Assembly: GCA_900315105.1 (NCBI GenBank)
Contig: OMXX01000049.1
Location: forward strand, 1 to 27,883
Direction of reading: 5' to 3'
Length of the DNA: 27,883 bases
Origin: an uncultured Prevotellaceae bacterium
Lineage (GTDB): Bacteria; Bacteroidota; Bacteroidia; Bacteroidales; Bacteroidaceae
Under the pieces are notes generated by a model. The model was not told the origin of the DNA, ran no database searches, and worked only from the letters and a program-made list of their open reading frames with translations. Numbering within the stretch: position 1 is the first letter of the stretch; each line of letters opens with the position of its first letter. Below, in pieces: positions 17,248-25,870 of this stretch. Position numbers and translations under genes: made by a program.

Positions 17248-17249
17248 TT

Positions 17250-17942
17250 ATGGCCCATTCAAAACATAAAGATCCTTTCTGGACCAGTTATTCAGACCTG
17301 ATGACTAGTCTCTTCTTTGTCATGCTTGTACTTTTCATAATTTGCCTTGTGAAGGTAGGGGGAATGAATGGAGAGTTACGTACATTGTATAAGCAAGCTA
17401 TCGCAGACAAAGAGGAGTATGAAAACATATTGCAGTTACAAGATCAATTCAAGGTCTTGAGTAAATCAACATCCCTTGAATATGACTCCATCAAGAAAAT
17501 GTTCTATGCTAAGGATTTCCAGGAAAAGGAAATCTTCTATTCAATGGATGATACTATCAAGACAGAGTATTACCCCATAGTAGATAAAGTTGGTAAAGAT
17601 CTTTTGAAAATCCTCCAATCATTGAATGAGAAAAAGCAGTTCCATTATCAAATGGTTATTGAGGGTAATGCCGCTATCAAGTGGGATAAGTTGAAATCTG
17701 GAACTTATAACCCAGATGATGTCTCTATGTATGAACTCAGCTACCATCGTGCGTTGGCCCTATATTTGTATTGGCTAAAGAAAGGTATAGATTTCAGAAA
17801 ATATAACACTGAAGTCATAATCGCTGGTAGTGGGTTCAACGGAATCAACAGAGATCAAAAAGTAGAGGAATATAACAAACGTTTCATCATACAGATAATC
17901 CCAAAGATTAATAGACCCAAATTAGAAGACACTACAAATTAA
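17250..17942 (+). CDS. ZorB/MotB-like ion-channel partner with OmpA-like domain
   Basis: The 230-residue product has one N-terminal membrane helix starting WTSYSDLMTSLFFVMLVLFI. This aligns by eye with the MotB segment that carries the essential ion-binding aspartate, here D16. A linker and coiled region follow. The C-terminal part (about 125-222; MVIEGNAAIKW, ELSYHRALALYLYWLKKGID, VIIAGSGFNG, EEYNKRFIIQI) is the OmpA/MotB-like peptidoglycan-binding fold, including the late basic residue before FIIQI. Together with the preceding gene it should form an ion-driven complex as in Zorya. It is separated by 2 bases upstream and 7 downstream. Confidence 0.85.
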   Translation: MAHSKHKDPFWTSYSDLMTSLFFVMLVLFIICLVKVGGMNGELRTLYKQAIADKEEYENILQLQDQFKVLSKSTSLEYDSIKKMFYAKDFQEKEIFYSMDDTIKTEYYPIVDKVGKDLLKILQSLNEKKQFHYQMVIEGNAAIKWDKLKSGTYNPDDVSMYELSYHRALALYLYWLKKGIDFRKYNTEVIIAGSGFNGINRDQKVEEYNKRFIIQIIPKINRPKLEDTTN

Positions 17943-17949
17943 GACCAAT

Positions 17950-19662
17950 ATGAGCAGCCCTTTAGTCATCTTACTATTTTGCTTAATAGTATTAGTAGTT
18001 GTTTTTGGTTATGCCAAAAAACAGAACTCCTTGAATGGCAGATTAAAGTCAGTCCTTGATAATCACTGGCTTAGGGCTGTTATTCTCCTCAATCGAGCAG
18101 AAAAACCATCAACAATAAGCGAATTGTCCAAAACCGAAAAAAAAATATTGTTGTCTCTAAGTGATGAAGAATGGACAGAATGGGAGAACCTTTCGAGGGA
18201 ATGTTTAGGATTGTCTAAGAATTATCCAAATGCTTTTGATGCTCTTCTTTCTGGATATTGGGATAAGATACAGAGAAGAGATTATTTTGTTAAATACCAT
18301 CGGCCAGATAAAAGCCGCATGGAGAATCATGACGTTGCTATAACCTCATTGTTACTTGACGAGGTCCGTTTGATAACCGCTGAACCTCAAAGTAATTTAG
18401 AAAAGATAGAAGAAAGACATCGTGCGGTTCAAAAGATAAAGACAAAGTATTCCGAAGGTTATAAGGCATATTGTGAAAATTTGAAGGACGGTTCTCCTAC
18501 AGATTTTGATATTATCAGGGATCAAAATAACATTATCGAATTACAAAGGATATATGAAGAGCATAAAGCATTCAATGGCTGGGAAGAACGTCAAAAGTCG
18601 TTTTTTGACACATATCGGAAAATACTAGATGAAACCAGACCTCACGATGGAAAATATAATTATGTAGTTCCATTTCAAAAGATAGCCCTTTCAGGTATAA
18701 TGGAAGAATCTCAATTTGAAATCTGGCAGGGTTTTTGTGATCATTATTGCAGTAGCTTGTTAGAAAGACAAGATGCCAGCTTTAGACGTAAGTTTACAAA
18801 TGTCAGCCGGTTCAATAATCGGACAAGACATTTTAAAGAAAGTGTTTATGATGGCATATTCGAAATTATCTGTAAAATTGATAGCGTGATTAAAGGGAAC
18901 ACACTTGCTGTCTTTGTTACCAGAAACAATTCTAAATGGTCAACAAACACATATAATTATCACTATAATTACCTTCGTAATAAGTTGACAGAAACAGGAC
19001 ATCCTTGGTGTAATATCGATGAATTATATGATTTTGAGAACAAAGAAAAGTATAATGTGATTCTGATGATTGACATGATAACTACCAATCAGGAACTAAA
19101 GACTAATAGCGCTTTGGTTATTGAATCATTCAAAAAAGCAGTACCTCTTATTGGTTACTATTCATTGCTTAAAGAGTATGAGCAAGACGAACTATTAGCT
19201 TTTCCTATGTTGTTGAAGCCCGAATATCGCCCAGTACCAACAAATGAAACGACGATTCCTCCTGTTCCTGTTGTCTATAGTGAAGAGGAAGAAATCGCAT
19301 TTATTAAAGGACTTCTGAGTCAAATAGTAAAACATTCATATTTTAAATATATTGCTCTGACTAATGTCCTGATAGGTACCGCTGTTGGTGCTAATCATAC
19401 CAAAAAGAAATGGTTGGATAACCCTGATAAATATGGCTTTAAAACTAAAAGTTCCTATGGAGAAATTTGTGGAGAGTACACTGTCGACGGCCAGCAAACA
19501 TGGCATGACTTGATACAAAAAGGAAATAGTAATGATTTAGATGATGTTTCGCATTACACTTATGCGCTTTTCAAAGCGATGGGATTATTGGGACAATTTA
19601 GGGAAAGAGGTTCTTACGCGGTTGACTACATGAACCAAATAGGCTATTTGGCTACTCATTAG
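17950..19662 (+). CDS. Unrecognised 570-residue membrane-anchored protein of the ZorAB-like operon
   Basis: One N-terminal membrane segment (about 4-22) is followed by a long, mostly helical cytoplasmic-type region. Residues about 315-400 look like an alpha/beta unit: TLAVFVTRNNSKW, later KYNVILMIDMITTNQELKT. The hydrophobic strand ending in a D-x-I-T-T turn recalls the PRPP-binding loop of phosphoribosyltransferases (usually two acidic residues, then a TTG turn), but one acidic residue and the glycine are missing. The C-terminal part includes a conserved-looking Gly/Tyr-rich stretch (KYGFKTKSSYGEICGEY). I do not recognise the family and do not see ZorC, ZorD, ZorE, ZorF or ZorG motifs. Its position marks it as a likely functional member of the complex. 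Confidence 0.8.
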   Translation: MSSPLVILLFCLIVLVVVFGYAKKQNSLNGRLKSVLDNHWLRAVILLNRAEKPSTISELSKTEKKILLSLSDEEWTEWENLSRECLGLSKNYPNAFDALLSGYWDKIQRRDYFVKYHRPDKSRMENHDVAITSLLLDEVRLITAEPQSNLEKIEERHRAVQKIKTKYSEGYKAYCENLKDGSPTDFDIIRDQNNIIELQRIYEEHKAFNGWEERQKSFFDTYRKILDETRPHDGKYNYVVPFQKIALSGIMEESQFEIWQGFCDHYCSSLLERQDASFRRKFTNVSRFNNRTRHFKESVYDGIFEIICKIDSVIKGNTLAVFVTRNNSKWSTNTYNYHYNYLRNKLTETGHPWCNIDELYDFENKEKYNVILMIDMITTNQELKTNSALVIESFKKAVPLIGYYSLLKEYEQDELLAFPMLLKPEYRPVPTNETTIPPVPVVYSEEEEIAFIKGLLSQIVKHSYFKYIALTNVLIGTAVGANHTKKKWLDNPDKYGFKTKSSYGEICGEYTVDGQQTWHDLIQKGNSNDLDDVSHYTYALFKAMGLLGQFRERGSYAVDYMNQIGYLATH

Positions 19663-19684
19663 TCAACAAAAAAGATTGAAATGA

Positions 19685-19861
19685 ATGCCTAACGAGACTT
19701 GTAATCTGCCTATAGTTACTTACTATACTCCAGTGGAATTAGTTGGCAATTGCCGACTGCACCTGGGTGTAGTCCATATGGCTGCAAAGGAAATCGAGAG
19801 AACATTCTATCAATCAAACAAGAATAAAGAATTCACAATACAAAAAAGAATTTACAACTAA
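19685..19861 (+). CDS. Possible 58-residue small protein
   Basis: An open frame from ATG 19685 to TAA 19861 fills most of the 211-base gap before the next gene. The product starts MPNETCNLPIVTYYTPVELV, has two cysteines in its first 25 residues and a basic tail ending KRIYN. There is no recognisable domain and no clear promoter. A 16-base palindrome with one wobble pair (GTTGGCAATTGCCGAC, 19742-19757) lies inside it, which may instead point to a regulatory region. Equally likely to be non-coding. Confidence 0.25.
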   Translation: MPNETCNLPIVTYYTPVELVGNCRLHLGVVHMAAKEIERTFYQSNKNKEFTIQKRIYN

Positions 19862-19873
19862 TTAATTTTAACA

Positions 19874-20326
19874 ATGAAGAAAAGTTCAATTTCACCAATG
19901 AAGTCAAATTCAACAATGGAGTCATCTGAAGTTTACAAAAGGTATTTAGATGCGAAAAAACGATTTGATGAAAATTTGTGGACTACAAAAAAGACATTTC
20001 ATAAAGAATTAAGCGAGATTCAACAATCATACATATCATCCCTCTATACATTTAAAGAAGGGGATATTGTGATAATTAAAAATCGCTATTACGACAAACC
20101 AACATTGATAGTTATAGAGGCTGTTTTTTTTGAAAATAATGGGAATTATGAAGCAGAAGAATCATACAGATATCCAATAATACTTGTATCAGGCCACATG
20201 GTTGATGAGGATGGTTATGATAAGACTTATTTTCCTAATTCTACTCAAACTATTGGTGTGACATGCCATGCTAAAGATGTAACAGAAATAACATTTATCC
20301 GTCATAAAGGATTACGAGGTAGATAA
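19874..20326 (+). CDS. Unrecognised 150-residue protein after the ZorAB-like operon
   Basis: The product has a helical, lysine-rich N-terminal half (about 1-55) and a C-terminal half of alternating strands (GDIVIIKNRYYDKPTLIVIE, YRYPIILVSGHMVDEDGYD, HAKDVTEITFI) that looks like a small beta-barrel such as an SH3-like fold. There is no membrane segment or catalytic motif. It is AT-rich like the operon upstream and 211 bases from it. The gene converges with the helicase gene on the other strand; I see no clear terminator in the 157 bases between them. Confidence 0.65.
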   Translation: MKKSSISPMKSNSTMESSEVYKRYLDAKKRFDENLWTTKKTFHKELSEIQQSYISSLYTFKEGDIVIIKNRYYDKPTLIVIEAVFFENNGNYEAEESYRYPIILVSGHMVDEDGYDKTYFPNSTQTIGVTCHAKDVTEITFIRHKGLRGR

Positions 20327-20483
20327 TTCAGCAAATGACGTTCGGTACACTACAACAACTATAGTTACACAATTTATGCATGATATGACATAATGATTCA
20401 TTTTAGATTATGAAATCGTTTCTTCGAGTTGTGAGATTATTACTTTAAAGTCTATTATTGAGTTTCCAAGTTCCTTCCATCAT

Positions 20484-23399
20484 TTAGAAGGGCAAGTCGT
20501 CCCCCAAATCTGGCGGTGGAATCACTCTTCTTGAAATTCTGACGTTAGGAGTGGGAACAGACGCTGGAAATCTGGAAGGCTGAGGTACAATGTTCCTTCC
20601 TCTTATACTACTTAAATATGATCCCATTTGGGCATGGTATTTTCTTATTATATCACTTTCCTCATCAAAATATACCTGCCAGAAGAAATGACATCCTGCC
20701 ACAGAATTACTGCAAAGATAATTTCTATAGCGATTTCCATTTATGGAAACAGCATCCTTAATCATTTTGAGCCTTCCCTTTTTACAATGGGGACAAAGCA
20801 TTTGTCCAGGTCCTTCTTTATCCATAATCTCCGTTACAAATATAGAAGGCATATTTTCATTATACAATACGTGTGTATGCTTTCTCGCTCTTGTTATAGC
20901 CACATAGAACAACCTACGTTCTTCAGAATACTCATAAGTATCAATTTCACTTAATACGTAACCTAATATAGGATCATCAGTGACTCTGGAAGGAAATCCT
21001 CCGGCATCTTGACTACAATTGAGAATGAGAACATGGTCGGCTTCTAATCCTTTTGATGCATGAATACTCATGAAATCCATGGTTCTTCCTGCAAATCTAA
21101 CCTTGGCCTTTTTAGAATTTGGCCTTTGTTCTATATTCTCTCGCGGGAACACCTTTACCTCATAGTTGTATCTGGCCAACAGCATTACACTTTCATTTCT
21201 GGGAATGCTATCCAAGACATCTTTGATACGATTAAGATACTCATCTTTATTTAGCCTGGAGAATGGATAGAATGACAACTTCGTTTCTGCTTGTTCTGAA
21301 TATGGCTTTACAACCTTTTGGACCTGTGATGGATTCTTTAAGATAAAAGAAGAAGACATTTGGATTAGGGGATTACCAAAACGATAGGTTGTCTCTATCT
21401 TGCATCTTTCTGTAAAACCAAAATACTTCTCAAAATGGTTGAACAGGTTCATATCACTTCCCGAAAAGCGATAGATTGATTGCCAATCATCCCCTACACA
21501 GAAAGTTTTCGTTAGTGGCGATTGTTTCCTTAGCGAAAGAATGAACTTATATCGGTCTACTGATATGTCTTGAAACTCATCGACGAGGATATAAGAATAA
21601 GGAGATTCCCATCTGCCAGAACTGCATAGTTCAGAAGCATGGAGAACGAGATCCGTAAAATCCATTTGCCCTCTGTCTTTGAGGGAGCGCTCATATTCTT
21701 CATATAATGGTTTTATAAGCTCATACATCAAGAATCTGCATCTCTCATTGAAATCATCCCCCTGGTTATCTTTCTTTATATCTTCCATAATGGTATCAAA
21801 TGTTTTGCCATTTGATTTCATCAGATTTATAAAAGATGTAAACAAATTCATGATGTTATCTTCCATGGTGCGATCCCTTTCAAACAGCAGCCGATATTTT
21901 TCGTCTTCAGAAAGCTCTCGGATCGGCACACCAATATTTCTCAGTTGGTGTTCCAACTGTAAATATACTGTACCGTTATGGAACATGGCACTTGTTGTCT
22001 CAAGAAGTATGGTGTTGTTATTTCTATGGATTTGCCTTTTCCATACAATATCAGAATTGTATTTTTGGTTTGCTGCATAGAACCCTCCGTTTCCTTCACC
22101 GAACCATTGAGGTACATTTCCATACCTGTCTATACCAAAGTGTTCAAGAAAGATGCGTTTTTCCCGACCGTTTTGAGTGTAGAAAATAGTAAAATCAGGC
22201 TTATATTGGCGGTGTTGAGTATCTGCTGTTATATACGGATAAGGTTGCTCGTATTGGAACCTGACCCCATGCGAGGAAAGCCAAGTGCATATTTTCTTCT
22301 CCTCTTCACTTCTAGTGTATATCGGGTCTCCATTCATGTCACCATAAGGAGCCATGATTCCGTATGTTTCTCTATCCTTGTAGTACTCTTCTGATTCTTC
22401 ATATTCGTGTTCACCTTTTGTCAAGGAAGAAACCTCTGTTACAAATTTTGTTACGGCACTTTTGTATTCTTCGTTAGTCCTGATAAGTTTATAATAGCAG
22501 TTAAGCAAAAATGTATCATCACAAATATCCGGTCTTTTCCCCTCAGACTGACCGATAATAGACAAGGCAAGTGCATGAAACGTTTTGCACGTCAATCCTG
22601 GCACATCTAATCTTTCCTGAAATTCCTCAGCAGTTTTTCTGTTATATGAAATGACAAGAATCTCTTCTTTTGAAAGGTGCCTTTTGTCTAAAAGGTATTT
22701 TACCTTGGCGATAGAGGTAGATGTCTTGCCGCTTCCTGCACTACTGATAACGAGACAATTATCTTCCAGCTTTACAATCGACTCTCGCTGTTGCTTATCA
22801 AGAGGATATTTAAGCACATGGTCGAAGAAATCCTTGTTGTCACTCAGCTCTTTGTCAACGAATTCTTTGTTGTGTTGTTGCCGGAGGCCCTCCAGGTTGT
22901 GCTGATATTGTTTTTTCCTAGGATATTCAAGATAGAACACAGCGTCACTATACTTCTTGTAGATAAATTTTTGGCACTCGTTATTAACGATGCTATTCAT
23001 TTTTGTCTCCAGTTCAGAAGCCATGTTTATGAATCTTTGGCACTCAGAATATGCAAAATAGTGGTTAAGAAGGAAATAGGGGCGTATTTCATCAGATAGT
23101 TTCTCGGCATCGTCGAAAAAAGTTATCATTTTCTCAATAATGTTTCTACTGCTAACTGCGAGATACCATTTCTTTCTGTTGCTTTTTAGGACTTCATTGG
23201 AAGAGAAAAATATCACTCCAATATGTGATTTTTTTACCCGATAGTAGTCCAATGCTCCACAGTTCTTCATGTAATAATACACGAAGTCATATCCTATTTG
23301 CCTTAACAGCCTTGCTTTACGATATGAGTATACCTTTAAGGCGATGAGTAATAGAATACCTATTGTTATAGTGACAATACAAAAAGAATTTATTTCCAT
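20484..23399 (-). CDS. UvrD/HelD-like superfamily 1 helicase with nuclease-like insertion
   Basis: This 971-residue protein has an N-terminal membrane-like segment (about 6-25) and a helical region to about 195. The helicase core has Walker A SSAGSGKT (K225), VDEFQD (606-611), VGDDWQSIYRFSG, the TYRFG motif, IHASKGLEADHV and LFYVAITRARK. An insertion at about 365-425 has E-rich, WLSSHGVRFQYEQPYP, YKPDF (D402) and LEHFG (E419) elements, as in PD-(D/E)XK-type nuclease folds. A four-cysteine topoisomerase-type zinc ribbon (CPHC...C...C) follows the core. The extreme C-terminus is PPPDLGDDLPF, like an SSB acidic tip. It follows the XRE gene by 65 bases. A DNA repair or defence helicase is likely. 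Confidence 0.9.
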   Translation of the reverse strand: MEINSFCIVTITIGILLLIALKVYSYRKARLLRQIGYDFVYYYMKNCGALDYYRVKKSHIGVIFFSSNEVLKSNRKKWYLAVSSRNIIEKMITFFDDAEKLSDEIRPYFLLNHYFAYSECQRFINMASELETKMNSIVNNECQKFIYKKYSDAVFYLEYPRKKQYQHNLEGLRQQHNKEFVDKELSDNKDFFDHVLKYPLDKQQRESIVKLEDNCLVISSAGSGKTSTSIAKVKYLLDKRHLSKEEILVISYNRKTAEEFQERLDVPGLTCKTFHALALSIIGQSEGKRPDICDDTFLLNCYYKLIRTNEEYKSAVTKFVTEVSSLTKGEHEYEESEEYYKDRETYGIMAPYGDMNGDPIYTRSEEEKKICTWLSSHGVRFQYEQPYPYITADTQHRQYKPDFTIFYTQNGREKRIFLEHFGIDRYGNVPQWFGEGNGGFYAANQKYNSDIVWKRQIHRNNNTILLETTSAMFHNGTVYLQLEHQLRNIGVPIRELSEDEKYRLLFERDRTMEDNIMNLFTSFINLMKSNGKTFDTIMEDIKKDNQGDDFNERCRFLMYELIKPLYEEYERSLKDRGQMDFTDLVLHASELCSSGRWESPYSYILVDEFQDISVDRYKFILSLRKQSPLTKTFCVGDDWQSIYRFSGSDMNLFNHFEKYFGFTERCKIETTYRFGNPLIQMSSSFILKNPSQVQKVVKPYSEQAETKLSFYPFSRLNKDEYLNRIKDVLDSIPRNESVMLLARYNYEVKVFPRENIEQRPNSKKAKVRFAGRTMDFMSIHASKGLEADHVLILNCSQDAGGFPSRVTDDPILGYVLSEIDTYEYSEERRLFYVAITRARKHTHVLYNENMPSIFVTEIMDKEGPGQMLCPHCKKGRLKMIKDAVSINGNRYRNYLCSNSVAGCHFFWQVYFDEESDIIRKYHAQMGSYLSSIRGRNIVPQPSRFPASVPTPNVRISRRVIPPPDLGDDLPF

Positions 23400-23464
23400 T
23401 CTCGATTCGTGATAATAGATTGGCGGGGATGTTCTTCAGATAGCTTTGTTTCTAGGCATCAAAT

Positions 23465-23656
23465 TCATGTAAGCAAGTCCTTTTTGTTCACCCCTAATAA
23501 AGTTGCGATTTTCTCTAATGTCTGTAGATCGGGCTGTGAAGTGTTTGTACACCATTTTGAAACTGTGCAAGTGTTCTTACCCAGTTGTTCTGCCAGCCAT
23601 TTACCCGTTTTTTTCTTTTCCACAAGAACGAGTTTGATTCTATTTAGGTCTTCCAT
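23465..23656 (-). CDS. XRE/Cro-family helix-turn-helix regulator
   Basis: The 63-residue product is a single HTH domain: GKWLAEQLGKNTCTVSKWCTN forms the two DNA-reading helices (about 19-38), followed by PDLQTLEKIATLLGVNKKDLL. It lies upstream of the helicase on the same strand, has a good promoter and is the likely regulator of that two-gene unit. It is close to the minimal size for the family and has no sensor domain. Confidence 0.88.
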   Translation of the reverse strand: MEDLNRIKLVLVEKKKTGKWLAEQLGKNTCTVSKWCTNTSQPDLQTLEKIATLLGVNKKDLLT

Positions 23657-23681
23657 GTCAAAAGGGATTATGAATTCAACG

Positions 23682-23712
23682 CAAATTTATTATATTTTAT
23701 TCATAATCCAAA
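23682..23712 (-). promoter_or_regulatory. Promoter of the XRE-helicase unit
   Basis: On the minus strand, TTTG (23712-23709) and TAAATTTG (23689-23682) are 19 bases apart, an ideal Bacteroidetes promoter. The XRE start codon at 23656 is 25 bases downstream. Confidence 0.72.
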
Positions 23713-23842
23713 GCCTTTTCTTATTTTTTTAAGATTAAAGTCCAAAAACTTTGAGTAATTGGACATAAAAGTGACAAAACCAGACATTTAGGTGACTTTA
23801 CTTTCGAATGAAAGATATTATTATAATATTATGTTTTATTCT

Positions 23843-23873
23843 TTTGGCATTACGTATAAAGAAGGTAACTTTG
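23843..23873 (+). promoter_or_regulatory. Promoter of topB
   Basis: TTTG (23843-23846) and TAACTTTG (23866-23873) are 19 bases apart. The topB start codon lies 26 bases downstream. It diverges from the XRE promoter, with about 130 bases between the two -33 boxes. Confidence 0.72.
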
Positions 23874-23899
23874 CCTAAATACTTTATAAAGTTTAGCCG

Positions 23900-25861
23900 A
23901 TGATAGTTTGCATAGCAGAAAAGCCCAGTGTGGCACAAGATATTGCCAAAGTGATAGGAGCGACAAAGAAATGTGCTGGTTATTTTGAAGGCAATGGTTA
24001 TCAGGTGACATGGACCTATGGTCATCTGTGTTGTCTCAAAGCCCCAGAAGAGTATAATGATCAGTGGAAGCACTGGTCGCTATCTTCCCTGCCTATGATA
24101 CCAGTAAAATTTGGAATCAATCTTATTGCTGACTCTGGCGTTAAAAAGCAATTTGCCATCATAAAAAAGCTATTTGCGTCAGCTGATATGATCGTCAACT
24201 GTGGTGATGCCGGTCAAGAGGGAGAACTCATTCAGCGATGGGTTATGCAGAAAGCACAAGTAAAATGTCCCGTCAAGCGACTTTGGATTTCATCATTAAC
24301 AGAAGAATCCATCCGCAGTGGTTTCAATCATCTGAAGCCGCAAAAGGATTATGACAACCTCTATATGGCAGGCTTGTCACGAGCCACAGGTGACTGGCTA
24401 CTTGGAATGAACGCAACTCGACTTTATACCTTGAAATATGGAGGAAAGGACCAGTTGTTATCCATTGGGCGAGTCCAGACTCCGACCTTGGCGTTGATTG
24501 TTAACCGCCAGAAAGAGATGGACACCTTCAAACCAGAACCCTATTGGCTTCTGACAACCCATTATCGTGGATGTGCGTTTCAGGCAGAAGATGGTAAATA
24601 TACAGATAAGTCAAAAGCTACGAAGGCTTTGTCATTAGTACAGAGCGAAGCATTCCATGTCGATGGGGTAACACAAAAAAAGGGGGCAGAAGCTCCACCA
24701 CAGCTCTATGACCTAACATCATTGCAAGTCGATTGTAACAAACGATATGGATATACAGCAGAAACCACGCTGAATACCATACAAAGCCTTTATGAGAAGA
24801 AGCTGACCACCTATCCACGTGTTGACACCCGTTATCTTAGTGATGACATCTATCAGAAATGCCCAGGAATCATGCAAGGCTTGTCAACACGTTACAAGGA
24901 GACTATTCCACTGTTGTCAAAGCCATTGAGGAAAAGTCGTAGAGTATTCGACACAGAAAAGGTGACTGATCACCATGCTATCATACCAACAGGAAAGCCT
25001 GCATCAATTCTTTCCGAAAAGGAACAAAAGGTCTATGACTTAATCGCCAGACGTTTTATCTGCTGCTTCTATGAAGATTGTACATTCTGGACGACAGTTG
25101 TAAAAGGCCATTCAGGCATCATCCAATTCAGGGCTATGGGGAAAGAAATAATTGGGAAAGGGTGGAAGGAATTGTTTGCCAATGTCAATGAAAATGATTC
25201 CGAAGAAGGGGAAGCCTTTCTCCCCAAGTTTACAGAGAGAGAACATGGACAACATACCCCGGAATTGAAAGAAAAGCAGACCTCGGCTCCAAAGCCCTAT
25301 ACAGAGGCCACGCTACTTCGTGCCATGGAGACAGCAGGTAAATTTGTGGAAGACGAAGAATTACGAGCAGCCTTGAAACAGAATGGCATAGGCAGGCCTT
25401 CTTCAAGAGCTGGAATTATAGAAACCCTCTTCAAACGGCAATATATTATCAGAGAGAAGAATACACTCATCCCCTCTCCCATAGGCATCGCACTTATTGA
25501 GACGATCAAATCAGACTTGTTAAAAAGCTGCGAGCTGACAGGCCTTTGGGAAAAGAAGTTACGGGACATCGAGGCAGGCCGATATAACCCGAATGATTTT
25601 ATGAACGAACTTAAAGAGCAGCTCATGGACGTTATCAATGCAGTAATGTCTGATAAGGAATCGCATCAAATTACATCATGCAAGCGTACCTCAGAAGCTT
25701 CCCGAAAGACCTTCAGGAGAACTCATTCATCGTCGAAAGTCAAGGGTGGAATGACATGCCCACTCTGTGGCCTGGGGAAGATATTCAAAGCGAAGTTCAA
25801 CTACCGCTGCAGCCGTTGGAAAGAGGGCTGCAACTATTCACACCCATTTGAAAAGAAATAG
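23900..25861 (+). CDS. topB: DNA topoisomerase III
   Basis: The 653-residue type IA topoisomerase has a TOPRIM domain (IAEKPSV with E7; GDAGQEGEL with D103 and E107), the SIGRVQTPTLALI motif, the catalytic tyrosine Y305 in TTYPRVDTRYL, DHHAIIPTG, and a C-terminal zinc ribbon (CPLC...C...C). It relaxes and decatenates single-stranded-containing DNA by a 5'-phosphotyrosine intermediate. The TOPRIM reads D-A-G-Q-E rather than the commoner D-x-D-R-E, a form also found in other TopB proteins. Stand-alone topB followed by small genes is a common feature of Bacteroidetes conjugative elements. Confidence 0.95.
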   Translation: MIVCIAEKPSVAQDIAKVIGATKKCAGYFEGNGYQVTWTYGHLCCLKAPEEYNDQWKHWSLSSLPMIPVKFGINLIADSGVKKQFAIIKKLFASADMIVNCGDAGQEGELIQRWVMQKAQVKCPVKRLWISSLTEESIRSGFNHLKPQKDYDNLYMAGLSRATGDWLLGMNATRLYTLKYGGKDQLLSIGRVQTPTLALIVNRQKEMDTFKPEPYWLLTTHYRGCAFQAEDGKYTDKSKATKALSLVQSEAFHVDGVTQKKGAEAPPQLYDLTSLQVDCNKRYGYTAETTLNTIQSLYEKKLTTYPRVDTRYLSDDIYQKCPGIMQGLSTRYKETIPLLSKPLRKSRRVFDTEKVTDHHAIIPTGKPASILSEKEQKVYDLIARRFICCFYEDCTFWTTVVKGHSGIIQFRAMGKEIIGKGWKELFANVNENDSEEGEAFLPKFTEREHGQHTPELKEKQTSAPKPYTEATLLRAMETAGKFVEDEELRAALKQNGIGRPSSRAGIIETLFKRQYIIREKNTLIPSPIGIALIETIKSDLLKSCELTGLWEKKLRDIEAGRYNPNDFMNELKEQLMDVINAVMSDKESHQITSCKRTSEASRKTFRRTHSSSKVKGGMTCPLCGLGKIFKAKFNYRCSRWKEGCNYSHPFEKK

Positions 25862-25870
25862 CTTATTGTC

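Noticed and set aside
15679..17942. Housekeeping TolQ/ExbB-TolR/ExbD or flagellar MotAB
   Set aside because: The first protein has a long helical tail and no TolR/ExbD-type partner follows; the MotB-like protein has an OmpA-like domain, but no flagellar genes are nearby. A ZorAB-like reading fits better.
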